Part shown: positions 6,923 through 14,757 of the stretch, piece by piece
Position numbering within the stretch: position 1 is the first letter of the stretch
How the letters are laid out: every line of letters begins with the position of its first letter
Assembly: GCA_027577415.1 (NCBI GenBank)
Contig: JANBQS010000464.1
Location: 1-17,407 of the forward strand
Reading direction: 5' to 3'
DNA: 17,407 nt
DNA from: Coemansia sp. RSA 922
Taxonomy: Eukaryota; Kickxellomycota; Kickxellomycetes; Kickxellales; Kickxellaceae
Position numbers and translations under genes: made by a program
The notes under the pieces: generated by a model
Databases searched by the model: none
The model's input: only the letters and a program-made list of their open reading frames with translations
Told to the model about the DNA's origin: nothing

Positions 6923-8698
6923 TTACACATCTTCTTCCTGGAGGGCTCTGCTGGGATGTATTTCGATCATCCTCTCGTACCTAGCTCGTATAGTCGCGTC
7001 GTCTGCATCATACAACTCCCTCAGTTGCCTCTCAAGTTCCGTTGGGTCCTCATCGCCCTGGAGCTCCTTGGCGGTGAGATAAACGAGCGCATAATACATT
7101 CGGTCGACCGTCAGCGTGTCATGCGTAGCTTCCGCGGTGCGAAGGCGCCGACGTCTCTTCATGATCCAACCGTACTTGTCCACAATCCGCAGACAGTCTG
7201 CTATAAGTTTCCTTTTCTCATAACTCTCCTGAGAGACATAGGTGTTCGCAGGAGGTTCTGCTGGCCTCGCTTGCTGATTGACACCGACCTTGCCTAACCT
7301 GTTGCCGAGACGTCCACTCTGGCGGCCTCTACTGCCACTTCCGCGTTGAACAGATATGTTGGTTTGCGGCTGATTGCGGCTGGGGCCCGAGGTGCTTGCA
7401 AAGGTAAAAATGGTAGCAGGCGGAGCAGGGCCGGTCGAAGTAGGAGGTGGTAGAGTCAGACCGGCCTGAGTAGAAACATTCAAAGCAGGAGACGCCGTCG
7501 CAGTAGTGGTCGAAGCAAAGCCGGTCGGAGCAAAGCCAGTCGGAGCCGCTGCCATGGATGTGAACTGAGTAGGACCGGTCGGAGTAATGCCAGTCGGCGC
7601 AAAGCCAGTCGGAGCAAACGCAGTAGGTAGAGCAGGAGCCGCTGTCATAAAAGTGTCCTGAGTAGGATTGATAGGAGTAATAGTCTGAGTGGGTCCTATC
7701 AGAGTAGGAGGCGCTGGTGTCGTTGCGATCTGGGAATAATCAGACATAGTAACGTCGGTCGATGCAGCAGGCGTAGTAACGTCGGTCCGAGCACCCTGGC
7801 CGAACTTGCTCCAACCGACAGGGAACCAACCAGTAGCACCATTGCTGTTGGGGATAGCAGGAGGAGTTGCAGGGATCACATTGATAGCAGACGTAGTGGC
7901 AGGATACTTATGCAGTCGCTGGCTGGCGCGCATCTCCTTACGGGCGCGCTGCCGCTGACGGGCACGTATTTCATTGACGGACGAAGTGCGGCGCCTGCGC
8001 CGGAGCCGATTGTCGCGAAGGGTCATGCCACTGCCGAGCCGAACAACGCCGGCAGAGTTAGTAAACCGCTGCCTAGCACTGACCCCATTATCCCTGAAGC
8101 CGAGACCCAAGCGCCCCAGGTCATGTCGCGTAGCCAAGGAGCGGTACCGACCCTTGAGGCTTTGCCGAGTGCGAATTGGAATCGCTATCCTCCTGATTTT
8201 GGATCTGTCGGCGGGGTTGCGCTGCTTAACAACTACGACCTTTTGAAGCCTCCTGGCGATAAATGATGGCGTCTGGCGAGCGCGCTTCACACCCGTAGTA
8301 GGAGCGCGTGTCTTGGACGGCAGGCGGTAGGCAGTGAAGTTTACCGGTGGTGCGGGGGTATGCTCCTCTGTTGAATCCAGGCCAGCAGGGTTCAAGCCGA
8401 GAGAGGCGCCGTTGTTGGATGGCGCTGAGGGTGCTGCGACCTGATAAGAAGCCGTCGGAGTAGTGTCCGTTGACGCCGCTGCAACCAGAGAGGGAGCTGG
8501 CGTCGTAGTGACATCAGGGACATCAGGGACGTCGGGGACGTCGGGCTTGTCGGGCTCGTCGGGCTGCTCAAGTAGAGCCGGGTGTGAAAAAGGGACAGGC
8601 GCATGCTGATGCTGCGCAGAGGTATCTCCAATCAGGAGGGATAATCCGCCCGGGACACTGCCGAGCTGTGTCTGGCCAGTGGGCGGGCCCGAACTCAT
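6923..8698 (-). CDS. Unrecognised low-complexity, arginine-rich protein, 591 residues, possibly nuclear
   Basis: I do not recognise the family. Visible parts, in order: a Pro/Asp tandem repeat (PDx)6 at residues 46-63; a Thr/Ala/Pro/Ser-rich linker; a strongly basic block at about 128-266 with clusters such as LRRRRR and many RQR/RAR motifs; a second Thr/Pro/Ala-rich region at about 270-440 with repeated PTGFAPTGF units; a short SRGRQSGRLGNRLG segment like an RG-rich RNA-binding stretch; and a charged, probably helical C-terminal domain at about 484-591 containing MKRRRRLR and many acidic residues. There is no signal peptide or membrane segment. The basic blocks could be nuclear localisation or nucleic-acid-binding regions; that is inference. 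The ATG at 8698 is the first in frame, and a GTG codon at 8710 was not used. The frame is intact across 1.8 kb of GC-rich sequence, so a real gene is likely. Confidence 0.75.
   Translation of the reverse strand: MSSGPPTGQTQLGSVPGGLSLLIGDTSAQHQHAPVPFSHPALLEQPDEPDKPDVPDVPDVPDVTTTPAPSLVAAASTDTTPTASYQVAAPSAPSNNGASLGLNPAGLDSTEEHTPAPPVNFTAYRLPSKTRAPTTGVKRARQTPSFIARRLQKVVVVKQRNPADRSKIRRIAIPIRTRQSLKGRYRSLATRHDLGRLGLGFRDNGVSARQRFTNSAGVVRLGSGMTLRDNRLRRRRRTSSVNEIRARQRQRARKEMRASQRLHKYPATTSAINVIPATPPAIPNSNGATGWFPVGWSKFGQGARTDVTTPAASTDVTMSDYSQIATTPAPPTLIGPTQTITPINPTQDTFMTAAPALPTAFAPTGFAPTGITPTGPTQFTSMAAAPTGFAPTGFASTTTATASPALNVSTQAGLTLPPPTSTGPAPPATIFTFASTSGPSRNQPQTNISVQRGSGSRGRQSGRLGNRLGKVGVNQQARPAEPPANTYVSQESYEKRKLIADCLRIVDKYGWIMKRRRRLRTAEATHDTLTVDRMYYALVYLTAKELQGDEDPTELERQLRELYDADDATIRARYERMIEIHPSRALQEEDV
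7504..7690 (-). repeat. Degenerate internal duplication within the 591-residue protein gene
   Basis: Two copies of a unit of about 30 residues sit side by side. The first begins TPINPTQDTFMTAAP and the second TPTGPTQFTSMAAAP; each ends in APTGFA-type repeats. At the DNA level the motif agtcggagcaaag and near variants recur. The copies have diverged, so this is an old or fast-evolving duplication. Boundaries are approximate. Confidence 0.6.
8510..8563. repeat. Six-copy 9-base tandem repeat (coding PDx repeats)
   Basis: Six 9-base units run head to tail on the plus strand: gacatcagg twice, gacgtcggg twice, then cttgtcggg and ctcgtcggg. Read on the minus strand in frame they encode six Pro-Asp-x triplets (PDE, PDK, then four PDV). 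The unit is a multiple of three, so copy-number change would keep the reading frame. Confidence 0.9.
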
Positions 8699-10056
8699 GC
8701 GGGAAAGCACAAAAAAACAGACAAAACAAGGGAACTACGATAAGCAGCTCATACATTGTGAAATCCAAAAAAGTGAAGAAAAGATTGCAAAAAGATGTGT
8801 GAAGGGAAAAAAAGAGACAAGAAAATGAGGGCGCGCAGCTCCTCCTTTTATTCTCTCTCCGCTGCGGCTGTTGCGCCGCTGGAGGGACATGGAGGGGAGT
8901 ATCGCTGCTAGTGTGACTTGGCGGGTGGCTTTTTTTGTGCAGATCGTAATGAGCTGAACCTCCGATTTGGGGCAAGGGGTTGGGGGCGGCGGCTTACCAA
9001 TAGCCACGCGTGTGGGGTATAGAACACTCAGGAACAATGGATGGCTGAATATACTTTCAGGGACTTTGGTAGGCTTGTGGATGCCAGCTATCGCCAATTC
9101 CCCTTTGCTCGTAAACATAGGTTTGGAGAGCTGTCGAAATAGCAAAGTCGCTCTGTTGACGAGAATATCTGACTATATCTTTTAATTTAAAGAGTGTTCT
9201 GATTTGCGCTGTTGGGCAATCCTCTCGCACATAAACTCCGACTTTATGCAAGTCAAATGCAAAATAGATAACAATGCTCTTCTTGTAGGCGATTATTTGT
9301 CGCTAACTGCAAGCCCACGTCATTCTGTAGCATCCGTACACGCATCAATGCCAATGCTTCTCACAGCCTCCCTATCCATAAAATACCACGGTCTGTCAAT
9401 TCATAGGTCTGATAAACTGCTCCAATCAGTCCTAATCCAATCTTCTCAATCGCCAACCTTGATCACTAGGCAAACAAACACTGTCTTTGATGACGATGTC
9501 AGCGATAAACAACTTTATGTCTCTTATTCTATTTTTATTTTCTTATTTTCTTATTTTCTTTGAGAGAGCACATACTTAGACTCGTGTCCATGGCAATGAC
9601 CCTTCTTTACAACTTGAATCTTTATCATCCGGGTTCGGATTTGCCCTAACTTTGGGTGATCCTCTTCACTGATAGAGTTTATTCCAGCAGCAAGATATGC
9701 ACGAAGCACGTATACGTTCGCACATCTAGTTCATGTATAACAATGGCCTGCCTATTTTGCAGTTTTAAAACAGAGGCTAGCCATGTACATTCCCTTTAGC
9801 TCTCTTTTGTCACTTTTTTCAATTCTCAAAGCTGTTGCAGTGAAAATTACAGAGCCAAACAAGAATCAATTTCTACTTTAGCACCTTCTTGTATAGCCTT
9901 CTCCATGCCAGATTTTCGATACTCTATTTATTCTGCGCTAAAGTGGAAAAACATTATTTTATAGTGAAACTAATGTGTATTTTTCTCCAGCTAATTCGTA
10001 AATGGAAAATACCTAGCTTCTGAGAAGTTGAAAGATTCGCCATGGTCTTAGGCGTT
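8699..10056. other. Gene-poor spacer, 1.36 kb
   Basis: The part next to 8699 is the probable promoter and leader of the 6923-8698 gene, with A-rich tracts at 8760-8825 on the plus strand. No clear TATA box is seen. Short open frames occur (minus 9057-9251; plus 9246-9563), but none has a recognisable motif or promoter. Bases 9535-9558 are three perfect copies of ttattttc. I searched by eye for tRNA T-loops, 5S and snRNA signatures and found none. Confidence 0.5.
9535..9558. repeat. Three-copy 8-base microsatellite (ttattttc)
   Basis: Three perfect head-to-tail copies of ttattttc. This is a simple repeat in AT-rich intergenic DNA, with no function suggested. Confidence 0.85.
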
Positions 10057-10434
10057 TCAGTTTGTCGAAGGGATAGTATCTGAGCCTGTGGGATGCTCCC
10101 CAAGCCATTTATAGAATTGCGCCCAAGGATCATCTGATATAGGAAGATCTGCGCAATCAACATTCTCCGTAGGACGCATTTCACAGATGAGCGCTTTATC
10201 AACATATTTAATCCTCTCGCGGAAATCTGGAGTATCTTTGCCATGATACACTACAATAGCCATGTCGGAGGTCAATCCTGGAAGTGAATCTGGCATAGAA
10301 AAACCACCATTTACTAAAGTCTCATCACTAATACCAATGGCCAAGATTAGGTAATAGCTCTTACCGCTTCTTACGACATATCTAATAAGTTCCACCCTAT
10401 CAGTTTTACAGAACTTTTTCCCATTCGTAGTCAT
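10057..10434 (-). CDS. Orphan small protein, 125 residues, unrecognised
   Basis: The product has a basic N-terminus (TNGKKFCKTDR), a hydrophobic strand-like stretch SYYLILAIGI, a second one DMAIVVYHGKD and an acidic C-terminal half with DDPWAQFYKWLGEHP. The alternation of hydrophobic strands and polar turns suggests a small folded soluble protein. There is no signal peptide or membrane helix with this start. A TATA box at 10547-10554 on the same strand lies 113 bases before the ATG at 10434, a normal promoter distance, which supports a real gene. The frame is open further upstream, but an ATG at 10533 would lie only 14 bases past the TATA box, probably before the transcription start. Codon use is AT-rich, unlike the larger genes. 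It could be a lineage-specific gene; I propose no function. Confidence 0.5.
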   Translation of the reverse strand: MTTNGKKFCKTDRVELIRYVVRSGKSYYLILAIGISDETLVNGGFSMPDSLPGLTSDMAIVVYHGKDTPDFRERIKYVDKALICEMRPTENVDCADLPISDDPWAQFYKWLGEHPTGSDTIPSTN

Positions 10435-10546
10435 TGTAGTTGTAAGTGTGCACGAAGTTTCTATAAGAGATCTAATGGATAGAGAAAAATGTAGGTGAGA
10501 GTGAATAAAGTAAAAAAAAGTGGTACTCTCCATTCCTTTTCCCTTC

Positions 10547-10554
10547 TTTATATA
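10547..10554 (-). promoter_or_regulatory. TATA box of the 125-residue orphan gene
   Basis: TATATAAA on the minus strand, 113 bases upstream of the ATG at 10434. It is the only good TATA match upstream of that ORF and favours the shorter start. Confidence 0.5.
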
Positions 10555-10966
10555 GCATTTTGATACTATCCCCCTACTCCCTACAATAAAGAACTCTGCA
10601 CTTGATGACAAAAATATGACGGATGATTGGAGCCGCAGTTGTCTTTTAGCAAAGGCAATCAGAGCAAGCGCAAACTTGCACAATAATGTGGCCAGCTGCG
10701 AAAAAGGACTAGAAAAGTGCAGTTTTTGCACGAAATGCACAAGAGCACTTTTTCGTTGTATTTGAGCAGCTTTCCAAAGGAGTGGGGATTTTGTTTGTAC
10801 TCTTTGCTATCCTTTGTAGCCAGCTTTTAAAAAGAGACGTTGCCTACGTCAGCGCCCTTTATAGCATTTTTTTTAAATATTTTTCACTGCCTTCTTTTCC
10901 AAATAAAGACGTTTTCTTGCTGCTTCCCAGCCTATTGGTGCATGACATTACCAGCTGACAGCGAGA

Positions 10967-11015
10967 CTTGGCCAACGCCAAGCAGGTTGCGCTACATCAG
11001 GCAACACCCTGCTTG
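10967..11015. repeat. Overlapping inverted repeats, alternative hairpins
   Basis: CTTGGC (10967-10972) pairs with GCCAAG (10977-10982) around a CAAC tetraloop. Overlapping it, CAAGCAGG plus TTGC (10979-10990) can pair with GCAA (11001-11004) and CCTGCTTG (11008-11015), giving 12 pairs with a CAC bulge and a 10-base loop. The two folds share 10979-10982 and exclude each other. This may be a structured RNA or chance. Confidence 0.4.
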
Positions 11016-11232
11016 CCTCTGCTCACGGCGGCAATGTGTTAAACCCTCAATACATGACACGAAATATAGCCCACATTCCTAACGGCGACTAGTATAGTTT
11101 GAACATGAGACATTTTCCTATGTATTTGTCAATATTGTCCATCCAAATTGCCGGTTTTAGCGGAAGAAGGACAGAGAAGAGTTGCTTGAGTTTAATAATT
11201 TATTTTTTGGTACATAAACGATAAATAGTCTA

Positions 11233-11508
11233 TTATTCTGGTTTGCCGTGCACCTGTTGTTTATGAAACCTCAATGCAGTTCTTTTCCTTTGCTGAAAGT
11301 GTGTGGCGCCCTTTGGAATAACCTTTACGTATGTGTGCAGTGTAATGCAAAAGGTAGCATCAACAGAGAACCTGTGCACGCTGGTTGTTGACAGAGAAAG
11401 CTCGCCATGGTTAGCAATGGAAGAGGGATGAACGTCTGTAGTAGTTATGCGGACAACAGCAGCAATATTCAATTGCAAAAAAGGATTAAAAAGAGATCTG
11501 CATTCCAA
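11233..11508 (-). pseudogene. Doubtful ORF, possibly the 3' part of a decayed or multi-exon gene
   Basis: The frame encodes about 90 residues with alternating strand-like segments (NIAAVVRITTTDVHP, FSVDATFCITLHTYVKVIP) that look more protein-like than most chance ORFs. It lacks a good ATG: the first codon is TTG. Directly upstream, another frame (minus, ending at the TAA at 11488-11486) encodes a plausible helix, ILENLIKTLTSEVLG, and the two frames meet in a run of five T. A one-base length change there would join them. No in-frame ATG precedes the upstream part. It may be a broken gene, an exon whose start I cannot see, or chance. I recognise no family. Confidence 0.2.
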
Positions 11509-11660
11509 GCACCTCGCTTGTCAAGGTCTTGATTAGATTTTCTAATATTGATGGTGGATTTTTGAGAAAGATAGCGTGTATCTGAAAGCAGGCCTGTTCG
11601 CTTTAGCACGCTTCGATTCAACTTTCATAAATTTCATTTTCATTTTTCTTTTTGACTACA

Positions 11661-12105
11661 ATGGTACGATATGCGAATGGCAATGGTTACTCTAGCTGCT
11701 AGTTTCTGTCTGTCAATGAACGGTAGAACTAATCAGGTGTTACAATCTCTTTTAAATGCGTAGGGCGGAACACCACACAAACCATATCCGAAACACGTCT
11801 GGTCGCCGTCGGGCGGATGGTGGTCTCAGCCCAGGCAGTGGAAGCGCAACACGCTTATCGTTGGACTTGGTACATCGTTAGTACTTGCGTTTATATTCAA
11901 AAAGTCGGCTGAGCTAGAGCAGCGCACTTTGTATCCACGTGTGTGGATCCCGTCAATGATGTGGTCTAAGCAGTTCAAGGTGAGTTTTACACATTATACA
12001 TCGGTTTCTCTGTGAAGTGCTTTACAAGTTTTTTAACTAAGTTGCTTTGTGTTTTATGTGTAGACCAAGGACGATCCGAACTTTCAGCCGCCAAAGTCTC
12101 TGTAG
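11661..12105 (+). CDS. Small single-pass membrane protein, 86 residues, three exons; possibly mitochondrial
   Basis: Join 11661-11663, 11764-11979 and 12064-12105. The product begins MGGTPHKPYPKHVWSPSGGW, has one membrane segment at about residues 31-46 (TLIVGLGTSLVLAFIF), then a basic and polar region with WIPSMMWSKQFK and the tail TKDDPNFQPPKSL. The Trp/Gly/Pro-rich front, WSPSGGWWSQPRQWKRN, and the single helix resemble small fungal inner-mitochondrial-membrane proteins such as complex I accessory subunits, but I cannot name it. Reading straight through from the ATG hits a stop after 13 codons, and a TAG immediately precedes the GGCGGA codons at 11764, so splicing is required. Exon 1 contributes only the ATG. 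Both introns have GT...AG ends and pyrimidine-rich or branch-like 3' parts. The splice model is from sequence alone. Confidence 0.75.
11664..11763 (+). other. Intron 1 of the 86-residue protein gene
   Basis: The donor GTACGA begins immediately after the ATG. A CTAAT branch-site match lies at about 11729-11733 and the acceptor TAG is at 11761-11763. The intron is 100 bases, phase 0. The frame cannot continue without removing it. Confidence 0.7.
11980..12063 (+). other. Intron 2 of the 86-residue protein gene
   Basis: Consensus donor GTGAGT after AAG, a TTAAC/CTAAG branch-like segment near 12033-12041, and acceptor TAG at 12061-12063. The intron is 84 bases, phase 0. It restores a frame ending TKDDPNFQPPKSL and a TAG stop at 12103-12105. 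Confidence 0.8.
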
Positions 12106-12161
12106 ATGAGACTACTACATGGCTTCTATCCTTTTCTCTCTGTTCAAACGTGTAAAGCAAA

Positions 12162-12169
12162 TATATATA
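12162..12169 (+). promoter_or_regulatory. Possible TATA box of the AsnRS gene
   Basis: TATATATA lies 196 bases upstream of the AsnRS ATG and 57 bases past the previous gene's stop codon. A T-rich tract follows at 12297-12355. Nothing else in 12106-12357 reads as a gene; a 72-codon open frame there has no recognisable content. Confidence 0.35.
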
Positions 12170-12357
12170 GGAATGCTATGCATTTGAACAAAGCGGTTTC
12201 TGCCTTTAAGGCGCATCCGTTGTTCTTTGAAGATGACTCAGCTTCCCTTTTCGTAAGGGCTATCAAGTTTCACCAAAAAAATTTACTCAACACATTCTTT
12301 TCCTTTCTCTTTTTCTTTTATTAATTTAAATTACTGTTATACTTTTTTATTTTGACA

Positions 12358-14178
12358 ATGTCTACCGACGAGCTTGCTAGCAAAACCGCTCAAATTTGCC
12401 TAGACGGCAACTGTAAGTATAGTCGATACCAGCAATTCAGACTTTTTTTATGATCTACCGCCACTAATTGTCCCACGCTCAGCTATTCTCTGTTTCTAGT
12501 CTTGTTTGTCGATGAGACTACCGGTTCCGACGAGACCGGCAGCGGCACAAAGTGCACCCCGTATCAGACGCCTGTGGCCGCCGTGGCTGTGATTGTCAGC
12601 ATGCCCGAGGAGAAGCAGGCGAGCTTCAAGATTGCCGTGAAGAAGGCCGGCGAAGCAGAGTACGTTGAAATCACTGCCTCAGCCCTGAAGAAGGCACGGA
12701 AGAGCCACGAGATTGCTGCCAAGAAGGCAAAGAAGCAGGCCGAGCAGTCGTCCAAGGACAAGGAGCAGAACGAGGCCAAGGAGGCTGAGGAGCAGCGGCG
12801 CTTGGACGAGAGCAAGAAGGTAGTGCTTGTTGAGGACGCCTCGCTGGCCGTGGCGCAGCAGATCCGGATCCAGGACTCTGTTAAGAACCGCAACACGCGC
12901 GTCAAGGTGTTTGGCTGGGTCCACCGCCAGCGCGTGCAGGGCAAGGACATGATGTTTATCGTTCTGCGCGATGGCACTGGCCACTTGCAGTGTGTGTTGA
13001 CAGATAGGCTCTGCCACACGTACGATGCGCTGACGCTTACTGTGGAGTCGGCTATCGCCGTGTATGGCGAGATCAAGGAGGTCCCTGCAGGTAAGACCGC
13101 GCCTGACGGTCACGAGCTCATTGTCGACTACTGGCACGTTGTGGGCAAGGCTCCTGGTGGCGATGACTCCTTTGCTAACCGCGTTAACGAGGAGTCGGAC
13201 CCCTCGCTGCTCCTGCAGCAGCGCCACCTGGTTCTCCGTGGCGACAGGGCGTCGTCGATCTTGAAGATACGCGCGCGCGTTATGCGTGCCTTCCGCGACC
13301 ACTTTGACGGCAACGGATACTTTGAGGTCACACCTCCGTGTATGGTGCAGACTGAGGTCGAGGGTGGATCCACGCTGTTCGAGTTCGACTACTATGGCGA
13401 GAAGGCTTACTTGACTCAGTCGTCGCAGCTATACCTTGAGACCTGTCTGCCGTCCATGGGTGCTGTGTACACGCTGTCCGAGTCGTACCGTGCTGAAAAG
13501 TCCAACACTCGGCGTCATTTATCAGAGTACACGCACTGCGAGGCTGAGATCCCCTTTATCAGCTTCAACGACCTCCTGGATACCATCGAGGCTATGGTCA
13601 AGGGCGTTGTCAACCGCGTGTGGGACGAGCCAACTACCCGTGCAATGATTACGCAGGTCAACCCTGACTTCAAGCCCTACACCGAGCCCTTTGTGCGCAT
13701 GCGCTACGAGGAGGCCATCAAGTGGCTCAACGACAACGGCATTAAGCGTGCTGAGGACGGCAAGGACTTTGAGTTTGGCGATGACATTCCCGAGGCTCCT
13801 GAGCGCAGGATGACGAACACTATTAACAAGCCTATTTTGCTTACGCACTTTCCGGGCCCCATCAAGGCATTCTATATGCCGGCTACGAAGGAAGACCCCC
13901 GGGTCACTGAGAGTGTCGATTTGCTTATGCCTAACGTCGGCGAGGTTGTTGGCGGGTCTATGCGTATCTGGGACCACGATCAGCTGCTGGCTGCCTTCCA
14001 GCGCCAGGGTCTGAACCCTGACGTCTATTACTGGTACTTGGATCAGCGCAAGTACGGTACTTGCCCGCATGGCGGATTCGGACTCGGTATTGAGCGTTTC
14101 ATTGCCTGGATCACTAACAGCTACACTGTCCGTGACTGCTGCTTGTACCCTAGGTTTGTCGGCCGTTGCCAGCCTTAA
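12358..14178 (+). CDS. DED81: Asparaginyl-tRNA synthetase, cytosolic (class II, DED81-like)
   Basis: Join 12358-12412 and 12500-14178, 577 residues. It charges tRNA-Asn with asparagine using ATP. The N-terminal extension typical of eukaryotic AsnRS comes first (LFVDETTGSDETGSGTK, then a lysine-rich helix of about residues 75-125). An OB-fold anticodon-binding domain follows, with VKVFGWVHRQRVQGKDMMF. In the class II catalytic domain, motif 1 is near residues 270-300 (GYFEVTPPCMVQTEVEGGST), motif 2 near 349-370 (YRAEKSNTRRHLSEYTHCEAE split over the ATP site) and motif 3, GFGLGIERF, near 544. Exon 1 supplies MSTDELASKTAQICLDGN. The split codon becomes TTC, giving NFLFVDET, which matches the family start. 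The earlier acceptor CAG at 12482 would run into a stop. Codon use is GC-rich, consistent with high expression. It is convergent with MED6, 66 bases between stops. Confidence 0.95.
12413..12499 (+). other. Intron of the AsnRS gene
   Basis: Consensus donor GTAAGT at 12413, branch-site match ACTAAT at about 12462-12467 and acceptor TAG at 12497-12499. The intron is 87 bases, phase 1. It sits only 18 codons into the gene. Confidence 0.85.
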
Positions 14179-14244
14179 TTTCCTTAGTATACCTGTTTCA
14201 TCTTTTTTTTTTCTAGCTTACAAAAAAACAATCCAAGATGCTAG

Positions 14245-14757
14245 TCAAATCTGCTGGTGTAGGTCCTTGAGCGCAGCATTGCGTGTGCTCTTTTGTTCGG
14301 CAGTTTCTTTCCACGAATATCCCGTAGACGGATGGAACTCTGCATGGGACCTAGCAATATCAAAGGCCTCTTCGACCTTTTTAATGCTACTCAACATCCT
14401 CGTCGAAACGATCGAATAGAGAGTTGGGGCTTCATATGCGTTACCATCGGTAATATAATATACGGTGATTGGTACTAGTTTGGTTGGACTTGACCGGCGA
14501 AATTTGGTGATAATAAAGAGGGCTGGAGGCTCTTGATGTGTGACGGCAAACTCTATGCCGACCATGGATTTGAGATCATAGGATGAGTGTTGGAGATCGT
14601 TGAACTGTGTTTGCATCTTCAAAACTGCGTTGTTGCTAGAGGGATCCCAGAACGGAGACTGACTGAAATATTCAAGTACGTTGTCGGGGCGCAGACCGCC
14701 GAATTGGAATAGCCATTGGTCGGATCGCCACTCAATCGCCGTTAGCTCCTTGGACAT
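14245..14757 (-). CDS. MED6: Mediator complex subunit 6 (Med6)
   Basis: Predicted 170-residue nuclear subunit of the Mediator head module, which links transcription activators to RNA polymerase II. The family pattern is clear: W15 and FGGLRPDNVLEYFSQSPFWD (about 18-38), NNAVLKMQTQF, the MVGIEFAV block, EPPALFIITKFRRSSPTK, VPITVYYITDGNAYEAPTL and STRMLSSIKKVEEAFDIAR. It ends soon after this core, while fission yeast and human Med6 are longer (about 216 and 246 residues), so the variable C-terminal extension is nearly absent. There is one exon; the ATG at 14757 is the first in frame and places the core at the usual position. It is convergent with AsnRS and divergent from DOA1. Confidence 0.92.
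   Translation of the reverse strand: MSKELTAIEWRSDQWLFQFGGLRPDNVLEYFSQSPFWDPSSNNAVLKMQTQFNDLQHSSYDLKSMVGIEFAVTHQEPPALFIITKFRRSSPTKLVPITVYYITDGNAYEAPTLYSIVSTRMLSSIKKVEEAFDIARSHAEFHPSTGYSWKETAEQKSTRNAALKDLHQQI

Larger units (their letters stand above)
10435..11660. other. Gene-poor spacer, 1.2 kb, with hairpins and a doubtful ORF
   Basis: The left end holds the promoter of the 10057-10434 gene. Bases 10967-11015 can form two mutually exclusive hairpins (listed separately). A doubtful minus-strand ORF lies at 11233-11508. The last 150 bases, ending in a T-rich tract at 11630-11655, should contain the promoter and leader of the gene starting at 11661. No tRNA or transposon signature was seen. 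Confidence 0.5.

Noticed and set aside
7910..8266. Plus-strand frames opposite the Arg-rich block of the 591-residue protein
   Set aside because: Arg codons on one strand leave open frames on the other; no motif or start context supports them.
9057..9251. Minus-strand 64-codon ORF
   Set aside because: No recognisable motif, no promoter element and no neighbouring exon could be joined.
9246..9563. Plus-strand ORF of about 105 codons ending in a Phe/Leu/Tyr-rich tail
   Set aside because: The tail is just the translated ttattttc repeat; composition is that of AT-rich noncoding DNA.
9628..9645. Possible tRNA T-arm (gggttcggatttgccc)
   Set aside because: The flanking bases do not form a five-pair T stem, and no acceptor, D or anticodon arms are found at the right spacing.
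10840..11082. Plus-strand 80-codon ORF
   Set aside because: Cys/Pro/Phe-rich with no pattern; it spans the hairpin region and lacks promoter support.
12564..13302. Minus-strand frames opposite AsnRS
   Set aside because: They are shadows of the lysine- and glutamate-rich AsnRS N-terminus.
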